15,345 bases of DNA, from contig JAHFAA010000027.1 in the NCBI GenBank assembly GCA_023250775.1, positions 1-15,345 of the forward strand, given 5' to 3'. Below the pieces are notes generated by a model, which was not told where the DNA came from, did no database searches, and was given only the letters and a program-made list of their open reading frames with translations. A program made the position numbers and the translations under genes. The DNA is from Bdellovibrionales bacterium (lineage in GTDB: Bacteria > Bdellovibrionota > Bacteriovoracia > Bacteriovoracales > Bacteriovoracaceae). Positions 1 through 5,159 of this stretch are shown here, piece after piece; the stretch's first letter is position 1; every line of letters begins with the position of its first letter.

Positions 1-71
1 TACCCTTCACAGTCTGATCTTTGATTTTATTGAGCGACTAGGCAATGTATCTACTTACAGGGGGTGATGAT

Positions 72-98
72 CCTAAGCAACCTAAGCAACCGAGGCAA
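72..98. repeat. Three tandem 9-bp units upstream of the MerR gene
   Basis: Two identical CCTAAGCAA units are followed by CCGAGGCAA, which differs at two positions. The array ends seven bases before an FNR-type box and lies in the promoter region of the regulator gene that starts at 212. Direct repeats on this spacing are close to one helical turn and could be stacked activator sites, but no known binding protein is recognised. Confidence 0.5.
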
Positions 99-104
99 TC
101 TGCA

Positions 105-118
105 TTGATTTCAATCAT
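105..118 (+). promoter_or_regulatory. FNR/DNR-type box before the MerR-like gene
   Basis: TTGATTTCAATCAT matches the FNR consensus TTGAT-N4-ATCAA at nine of ten defined bases. Its centre (111.5) would place a class II transcription start near 153. A weak -10-like TATGAA lies at 139-144, roughly where that start needs it. This suggests oxygen- or nitric-oxide-dependent control of the downstream regulator by a Crp/Fnr-family protein. The match is seen directly; the function is inferred. Confidence 0.5.
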
Positions 119-211
119 TGGTTGCGATGATCGATCGATATGAAGAAACATCTCACGAGATAGATACTCTTGCATGCATTATTTTTTGCTTGATGTAATT
201 GGAGAAAAGCA

Positions 212-1141
212 ATGATGGAAAGTAGTATCCAGGCAGCAAGTCGGCTATGTGGCGTTGGAATTCACACTCTGCGTGCATGGGAAAAGAGGTACGGGGCCGT
301 CACACCAACACGTGCTGAAAATGGTCGCAGGCTTTATAGTGACGATGATATTCATAAACTGCAAATGCTCAATGAATTGTGCAAATATGGAAATTCTATT
401 GGTTCGATTGCCAACTATTCTACGTTAGAGTTGACGCAGCTTCTGGCAAAGTTTTCAAAGAAGACTCCGGCCCACCCTATCGATCCTGAGGGGTCTCAAG
501 TCTCACAGACTATCAATGTAGATAATATTTTAAAGCATACATTATTAGCGCTTAATACATATAAACTTGATGTAATTTCTCATGAGCTTCACAAGATGAT
601 TGGGATCCTCAATCCAAGGGAACTGGTTCTTAATGTTGTCGTGCCGCTATTATTTGAAGTTAATGCACGTGTTAAGCAAGGCAAGATAACAACAATGCAA
701 GAAATTGCGATCTTATCTATTATCAAATTTCACGTCAGCGACATCCTTTATGGCGCATGGAGGAGTACCCCACGAAGTGATAAGGTTTTAGTTTTTATTT
801 CACCTGAAAATCTTGATAAGGAATTAGGCATTTTATGCTGCGCTCTCGTTTGTGCACACTATCGACATAAAGCCTTTTACTTCGACCATCACTTATCTAT
901 AGATGTTTTAGGCCAAACCACCGAGGCGATTGGTGCCAACTATCTTGTTTTAGATGCTCGGCATTTTAGCGAACAATATTTACCACAATATCTGACAAAA
1001 CTATTGGGCCCATCTAAATGTAAGCAAACTTTACTTTTGTTGTCTGATGATCATTTATCACTTGATGGAATTTATAAACATACTCAGCACAAATGTTTTT
1101 CATCGCTGCAACAATTCGACGATCTTGTTAAAGATTTCTAG
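212..1141 (+). CDS. MerR-family regulator with degenerate cobalamin-binding region (CarH/LitR-like)
   Basis: The N-terminus (about residues 4-70) is a MerR winged helix with the conserved RAWEKRYG and GRRLYS motifs. It is followed by a helical region (about 103-183) and an alpha/beta region (about 190-285) laid out like the B12-binding domains of CarH/LitR photoreceptors. The expected cobalamin contacts are missing. The Wx9EH motif reads V154...E164-I165, and the ExHxxG position reads L201, K203, G206. The family normally represses or activates genes through AdoCbl-dependent tetramers; this member probably works without B12, as M. xanthus CarA can. A GGAGA ribosome site at 201-205 serves ATG 212 or 215. 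It ends three bases from the convergent PRC-barrel gene. Family call is firm; target and signal are unknown. Confidence 0.85.
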   Translation: MMESSIQAASRLCGVGIHTLRAWEKRYGAVTPTRAENGRRLYSDDDIHKLQMLNELCKYGNSIGSIANYSTLELTQLLAKFSKKTPAHPIDPEGSQVSQTINVDNILKHTLLALNTYKLDVISHELHKMIGILNPRELVLNVVVPLLFEVNARVKQGKITTMQEIAILSIIKFHVSDILYGAWRSTPRSDKVLVFISPENLDKELGILCCALVCAHYRHKAFYFDHHLSIDVLGQTTEAIGANYLVLDARHFSEQYLPQYLTKLLGPSKCKQTLLLLSDDHLSLDGIYKHTQHKCFSSLQQFDDLVKDF

Positions 1142-1144
1142 ATC

Positions 1145-1921
1145 CTAACTCCTCAACTCGAGCCTCTTAATCTCCTCGGGCCTAAGCTGAGTATAGTCCT
1201 GGTGATGCTGAAGGATGCTTTCAAAATAAAAATTCGGCAGTGACTTTGGATTATACGTCGGCGACGTTAAAACGAGATTGCGATTTGTCAGAACCTCAAT
1301 ATTTCTCGCCCCAGGATTCAGTCTTTCAATTAGATCGTAGGGCAGAAGCGTCGACTGCCAATCAGTCCAGTTCTCCTTCTCTAGTTCCAAAAATTGAAAT
1401 TGCCACGTATCTTCATTCACCAAGATATCCACAATCTGGCCTAAAAATGCATCGATCGCATGAACTTGATATCTGGTTATCTGATTATAAGACGGCAAAT
1501 TAGGTTGGCCGGAGGGCAGCCTAATCTCATTTTTACCCGGAATATTTTCGTAGATCACTCCTTGAGGGCCTACCACCCAAGGACTGTCTAAAAAACCCCA
1601 GTAACTCGGGCGTTCAAAAAAATCTGAGAACTGGATATCAATCTTTTTTTCTCTAGGATTTGTTTCTTTTTTTGTTTTTGTGTTTAACCCAATTTTGCTA
1701 ATCGAGAAATTAACATGGATCTTGTTGGCCCTCATATCGATATTGCTGACTGAGGAGGTCGAGATAAATCCATTTGAGCGATTCAAGTATCCACAGGAAT
1801 CGATCAGGAGATAGCGAACAACCCAATTCTTCTCGTCAAAATAATAATCTTTGATTTTCCCAATTTGCCCATCGTTCGCAACAACATCATACATTTTCAA
1901 TTTATTGAGACTACAAAGCAT
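1145..1921 (-). CDS. Two-domain PRC-barrel protein
   Basis: The protein carries two PRC-barrel-like beta domains. The first spans about residues 4-53 (LNKLKMYDVVANDGQIGKI, then a DYYFDEKNWVVRYLLID strand pair). The second spans about 150-212 (YQVHAIDAFLGQIVDILVNE, then LPYDLIERLN). PRC-barrel proteins occur in photosynthetic reaction-centre H subunits and in soluble bacterial proteins of general stress or envelope function; the exact role here is not evident. There is no signal peptide or membrane helix. A longer reading frame starts at GTG 1927, but an AGGGG ribosome site lies five bases before ATG 1921, so that start is preferred. The CBS-domain gene lies 52 bp upstream on the same strand, making a likely two-gene operon. 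Confidence 0.8.
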   Translation of the reverse strand: MLCSLNKLKMYDVVANDGQIGKIKDYYFDEKNWVVRYLLIDSCGYLNRSNGFISTSSVSNIDMRANKIHVNFSISKIGLNTKTKKETNPREKKIDIQFSDFFERPSYWGFLDSPWVVGPQGVIYENIPGKNEIRLPSGQPNLPSYNQITRYQVHAIDAFLGQIVDILVNEDTWQFQFLELEKENWTDWQSTLLPYDLIERLNPGARNIEVLTNRNLVLTSPTYNPKSLPNFYFESILQHHQDYTQLRPEEIKRLELRS

Positions 1922-1973
1922 AAACACCCCTATCGCTAAGTATTAATCAAAAGCACAGCTCAAATGTGAATCA

Positions 1974-2468
1974 TTATAGATATAAATATGGTTCCTCTGT
2001 GTCATCGAGGCGTTGTTGTAATTTTTCTCGTTTCACGGCATTTTTCATAATGGTCGCCAAAGAGTTTAATTCCTCTCCTAACAATTCAATGCAATCGTCG
2101 GTGTAGAGCACTCCCGCCACCTTTTTATTGCTGTTAAGGACGGGAATTCTTCGAATGCCACTTTGACTCATCTTTTTGATCGTTTCGCCCAGACCATCCG
2201 TGATTGATGCGGTCATGACATTTCCGTTGGCGAAAATACTGACTTTGCTGCTTGGATCTAGTCTGCCGGCCTTGGCAAAGGTCAACACGATGTCACGATC
2301 TGTTAAAAGCCCCACCGGAGTTCCGGGCACGCTGCTGTAGTCAATGTCTTCATCCAAAATAATGACATCGCCTACATGGCGATCAAGCATCAGGCGAGCG
2401 GCCTCGAGAATAGTTGTCCCCATGGGAACAGTTACGAAATCCTTTCTCATAAATTTTTCTAAACTCAT
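1974..2468 (-). CDS. Tandem CBS-domain protein
   Basis: This 164-residue protein consists of two CBS motifs (about residues 8-70 and 82-135) and a short charged tail. Recognisable pieces are FVTVPMGTTILEAARLM, the GLLTDRDIV loop of the first motif, and SGIRRIPVLN with VAGVLYTDD in the second. Stand-alone CBS pairs usually bind adenine nucleotides (AMP, ATP, SAM) and sense energy state. An AAAGGA site lies about six bases before ATG 2468. It is the first gene of a probable operon with the PRC-barrel gene. Most of its 3' and 5' coding sequence is repeated in inverted orientation at 4927-5144, where the middle is missing; this copy is intact and presumably the parent. Confidence 0.85.
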   Translation of the reverse strand: MSLEKFMRKDFVTVPMGTTILEAARLMLDRHVGDVIILDEDIDYSSVPGTPVGLLTDRDIVLTFAKAGRLDPSSKVSIFANGNVMTASITDGLGETIKKMSQSGIRRIPVLNSNKKVAGVLYTDDCIELLGEELNSLATIMKNAVKREKLQQRLDDTEEPYLYL

Positions 2469-2843
2469 AAAAAATCCTTTTTTTACAATGGTCGCGATCG
2501 TCTTCTAAATATTCTATTTGCCAAGCTGAAAAATCACGATGACTTCTTCGGTCGAGATGATTGCTTAGAGTCACTCATGTTTCATTTTTTTGGGGGACAA
2601 GATGAAAAGAGTGGCAATGTTTTATTTTTTTTGAAAGAAATGAAAGTATTTTTGCCAAAAATAAATCGAAATCACGAATTACGGCCAAAAAAGTGCTCTC
2701 AAAGTGAAATTATTTTGGTGATTATCATAGGATATACAGATAATAAATATCCTGTTTTAGTGAAATTGATTCATTTTCTGAATGTCACGCGGGTAAAAAA
2801 GAAATGTATTATGCAAGTTAAATACTTGAATGAAAAATAATCC

Positions 2844-2868
2844 AACAGATGGCCGCTGGCAATCTGTT
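2844..2868. repeat. Stem-loop in the cbs/crp intergenic region
   Basis: AACAGAT at 2844-2850 pairs with ATCTGTT at 2862-2868. Inside this, GCC pairs with GGC around a GCT loop, with one G/A mismatch between the two helices. Reading the minus strand, the stem is followed by an A/T-rich tract containing a run of Ts, so it could be a minus-strand terminator. On the plus strand no good U-tract follows. Purpose unknown. Confidence 0.45.
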
Positions 2869-2900
2869 TAATAAAAAATGATAGAAACCTTTGCCAAATC

Positions 2901-2917
2901 ATTAATCAATGATTAAT
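2901..2917. promoter_or_regulatory. Operator-like palindrome, 8-bp perfect arms
   Basis: ATTAATCA and TGATTAAT are perfect inverted arms around a single central A. The TGA/TCA cores resemble Crp/Fnr half-sites but the spacing is wrong for FNR (one base instead of four), so the binding protein is unknown. It lies about 340 bp before the crp-like start and 430 bp before the divergent CBS gene. Confidence 0.4.
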
Positions 2918-3142
2918 TAAAAAACGCCAAGAGCGGCTCTGGGACGCGCCTTCAATGATTCATCAGTCAATTGATTTTACCAGGAACCTTTTAGCAAGCT
3001 TAACTATGATAAAATCCCCGATGAATCTTATCCCGAAAAATAACAATAAAGGCCTAGTCAAGAGATTTTAAGCTGCAAGGCCAATGACGATAATTCTTAC
3101 TCAGATGTAATTTTTTGAATGCATCCCTCTATAAAATTCGTT

Positions 3143-3170
3143 TTGACATGAAACTCCAATTCCAATAAAA
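3143..3170 (+). promoter_or_regulatory. Candidate sigma-70 promoter of the crp-like gene
   Basis: A perfect -35 hexamer TTGACA (3143-3148) is followed after 16 bases by ATAAAA (3165-3170), a poor -10. Transcription would start near 3177 and give a leader of about 80 nt. The leader carries an A/T-rich palindrome at 3213-3231 (AAAAATTG, GTG, CAATTTTT) that could be an autoregulatory operator. Confidence 0.35.
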
Positions 3171-3258
3171 GCACGTCAAATTTAAGAATCACAGATTTAC
3201 GGAAGCATTTCCAAAAATTGGTGCAATTTTTTTATTAACTTAAAGAAAGGGGGTTATT

Positions 3259-4014
3259 GTGTTTACTGCGAGCGGCGTTAGAGTGGACCATGTTCATGGT
3301 CTCAGAGGTAACGCTACAAATTTAGCAAGCGATCTCAGGAATCTTCCTTTTTTCAACAGCTGCCCAAATTCGCTGATTGAAGAAATTGAGAACGCAAAAA
3401 TTCAAAGCCATTATAAAAAAGGACAGACCATTCATTACCAAGGAACACCTTTTTTCGGCGTATCATGCATCGTAAGCGGACTTGTGAAGAAAGTTAAAAG
3501 TTTAGATAACGGTGACGATATAATCATCACACTCGCTGAAAGAGGTGATTTTTTTGGAATAAACTGTCTGCTCTCGAAAACAACAAGTTTTGCCACCTAC
3601 TCAACTGTTGCCATGGAGAACACTACTATCTATTTCTTTGATAAAACATTTATGCAAAATCAACTTCATAAATACCCGCAACTTGCTATGCACATAATTA
3701 GCAAGTTAGAAAACTATACTGAGCGCGATGAGCTTAGAATTCTCAGTCTTTCAAAGAAATCTGTCAGAGAACGAGTTGCCGAAACGCTAAACAACCTTGC
3801 GACTAGTTACGGAAAGGTCTCAGGGAAAAATACCGTTAGCATTCCTCATAAATTATCACGCATTGAACTGTCATCACTTGCTGGCACGGCGAATGAGACC
3901 TTCATCAGAACATTATCTGAATTACAAAAAGAAGGAATCATTAAACTAAAAAACGGTTGCATTGATGTAACCAATCGTGACGAATTAAAAAGCTGTATGG
4001 GCGCTGTCGTATAA
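3259..4014 (+). CDS. Crp/Fnr-family transcriptional regulator
   Basis: A cyclic-nucleotide-binding-type beta roll (about residues 28-130) is joined by a dimer helix (about 134-160) to a C-terminal winged helix (about 165-245). The recognition segment is ANETFIR (211-217), with E213 and R217 placed as in FNR E209 and R213, while the FNR Ser is replaced by Ile. This fits TGA...TCA half-sites. FNR's N-terminal cysteine cluster is absent (cysteines only at 35, 70, 103, 234, 246), so an oxygen-sensing 4Fe-4S cluster is unlikely. The cAMP-contact motif of CRP is also not recognisable. A DNR-like or ligand-free role is possible. The start is GTG 3259, with AAAGGGGG at 3246-3253 five bases ahead. An intron-like element follows directly. 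Confidence 0.88.
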   Translation: MFTASGVRVDHVHGLRGNATNLASDLRNLPFFNSCPNSLIEEIENAKIQSHYKKGQTIHYQGTPFFGVSCIVSGLVKKVKSLDNGDDIIITLAERGDFFGINCLLSKTTSFATYSTVAMENTTIYFFDKTFMQNQLHKYPQLAMHIISKLENYTERDELRILSLSKKSVRERVAETLNNLATSYGKVSGKNTVSIPHKLSRIELSSLAGTANETFIRTLSELQKEGIIKLKNGCIDVTNRDELKSCMGAVV

Positions 4015-4810
4015 TTCTTTTACTCAATGGGCATGATGACAATATTCAGTGACCCAAGCTTTGGTGCTGTCTGACATCGTTCATGTTGAATTTCTCCTTG
4101 TCGTGAGTAGAATTGAACTTGTTTGAAGGTAGCGAAGCTAGCTGATCCTCCGCAGGTGTAAGTCCTGCCGGAAATAAGGGTTTCACTATTTCCGCGGCCT
4201 CCATCACAGGCATTGAAGGTAACTTTTTTGCTTGAAGCTGGTGTTAAAGGGGTCGCTCCCTTGAGGCCAATTGATAGGTTGTAGCGAAAGCGAACCCGCT
4301 AACCTTAAAAAGTTCATAATTGGAGAAGTCCAACTTTGAGCTTGGAGAATTCTGAGTCCTCTTCAAACAGGACGAAGGTAAACATTACTTGCTAACTTGT
4401 GAGACATTCGCAGCAGGTAAATTCTCCAGAGGGTGTTGGGACGACATGTTGAGAAGGATGGTCAGTGAAAGCTCGGAACCGCTTAATGTTCGAAAGGATG
4501 GCCATAATCCGATCGAAATCATGGGCATAAAACTTTGTCATGTCGATATGATAAAGTCGAACCGCCTGTTGTAAGCATTTAAGCGGGACAGTGGAGATCA
4601 CAAAGCAATGACGCCAATTGCAGTAAAACAATTGGCAGAGCGAGGATCTCTAGAGTGCAGGTTGTTCAAACTCAGTTTGAAAACCTTAATGGTGGCCTCA
4701 GCTTATGGTTGAGGCGAAGGGTACATGCCAAGTTGATGCTTTTAATGTATGCCGTGGACCGACTTAAGTTACAAGCTAAAACGAAAGCAGTACACGAAAT
4801 GCCAGCTCTG

Positions 4811-4844
4811 CAGCCGCACTGGGGAAAACCTAACGTGCGGTAAA
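4811..4844 (+). ncRNA. Group II intron domain V-like hairpin
   Basis: The 34-nt element carries the catalytic AGC triad at 4812-4814. A lower helix (4813-4819 with 4835-4841, one G-U pair) is separated by a two-base AC bulge at 4833-4834 from an upper helix (4820-4823 with 4829-4832). A purine-rich GAAAA loop closes it. Length, triad, bulge side and A-rich loop all match domain V of group II introns. Deviations are a five-base loop instead of GNRA and an unpaired base at the foot of the stem. Confidence 0.62.
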
Positions 4845-4851
4845 AAGGAAA

Positions 4852-4893
4852 GGTGGTGGACGTTCATTAATGAGTTTTAATGGACGTACCACC
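4852..4893. repeat. Long hairpin (domain VI-like or terminator)
   Basis: GGTGGT pairs with ACCACC, ACGT with ACGT, and CATTAA with TTAATG, with a two-base GG bulge, one T-G pair and a six-base TGAGTT loop. It begins seven bases after the domain V-like hairpin, where domain VI belongs, and A4888 can be left unpaired as a branch-point candidate. On the minus strand it is followed by a pyrimidine/T-rich stretch, so it may also end transcripts coming from lon. Confidence 0.55.
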
Positions 4894-4926
4894 ATCTCAC
4901 CATCTTCTTCCCCAAAAAAATGAATC

Positions 4927-5144
4927 AAGGATTTCGTAACTGTTCCCATGGGGACAACTATTCTCGAGGCCGCTCGCCTGATGCTTGCGATGTCATTATT
5001 TTGGATGAAGACATTGACTACAGCAGCGTGCCCGGAACTACAGCATGAAAAATGCCGTGAAACGAGAAAAATTACAACAACACCTCGATGACACAGAGGA
5101 ACCATATTTATATCTATAATTATTCACATTTGAGCTGTGCTTTT
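4927..5144 (+). pseudogene. Inverted, internally deleted copy of the CBS-domain gene
   Basis: Positions 4927-5039 repeat 2444-2319 of the opposite strand exactly, except for a 13-bp deletion that shifts the frame. Positions 5045-5144 repeat 2048-1949 with two substitutions in 100 bases, including the stop codon and 25 bp of downstream sequence. The middle 270 bp of the parent, including most of the second CBS motif, is missing and replaced by ACAGC. That filler extends a second ACTACAGCA (5037-5045), matching one 20 bp earlier (5017-5025), which suggests templated repair. The start codon is also lost. It is non-functional as a protein but very recent. The right end lies 15 bp from the lon stop. 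Confidence 0.93.
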
Positions 5145-5159
5145 AGGTGGGTCCGATTT

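Larger units (their letters stand above)
2469..3258. other. 790-bp AT-rich intergenic region between divergent cbs and crp-like genes
   Basis: No convincing gene is visible. An 87-codon frame at 2577-2840 has no family resemblance, no clear ribosome site and AT-driven composition, so it is not called. The region holds a hairpin at 2844-2868, a near-symmetric operator-like palindrome at 2901-2917, a smaller palindrome at 2930-2940, a candidate promoter at 3143-3170 and an A/T palindrome at 3213-3231. It is long for such a compact stretch and could hide a small RNA or a decayed gene. Confidence 0.6.
4103..4895 (+). mobile_element. Probable ORF-less group II intron (ribozyme without maturase)
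   Basis: This stretch has no credible protein gene and reads like structured RNA. Near its left end a short helix with the loop GGTGTAAGTCC (around 4150-4170) resembles the domain I stem found soon after the 5' end of many bacterial group II introns. At its right end lie a 34-nt domain V-like hairpin (4811-4844) and a long domain VI-like hairpin (4852-4893). The interval of about 790 nt equals the RNA part of such introns with the reverse-transcriptase ORF removed. Boundaries are inferred: GTGAG at 4103 could be a variant of the GTGYG 5' end, and AT at 4894-4895 would be a 3' AY end seven bases after A4888, a possible branch point. Without an encoded maturase it would need help in trans. It could instead be a decayed remnant. 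Confidence 0.6.

Noticed and set aside
2..67. Short open frame at the window edge that could be the C-terminus of an upstream gene
   Set aside because: Only about 21 codons and no motif; cannot be supported.
150..161. Small palindrome ATCTC-AC-GAGAT before the MerR gene
   Set aside because: Arms of five bases only; too likely by chance, though it shares TCTCGTGA with the 13782-13802 area on the other strand.
2577..2840. 87-codon open frame in the cbs/crp gap
   Set aside because: No recognisable domain, no proper ribosome site, AT-driven Phe/Lys/Ile content; most likely chance.
4389..4843. Short open frames on both strands downstream of crp
   Set aside because: They overlap the structured intron-like RNA region, have no family resemblance and no ribosome sites.
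4852..4893. Hairpin considered only as a terminator for lon
   Set aside because: The tract after it on the minus strand is interrupted, and its position directly after a domain V-like hairpin fits intron domain VI better; left as an alternative.
4830..5105. Minus-strand 91-codon frame over the CBS copy
   Set aside because: It is antisense to the pseudogene and arises from the duplicated sequence.
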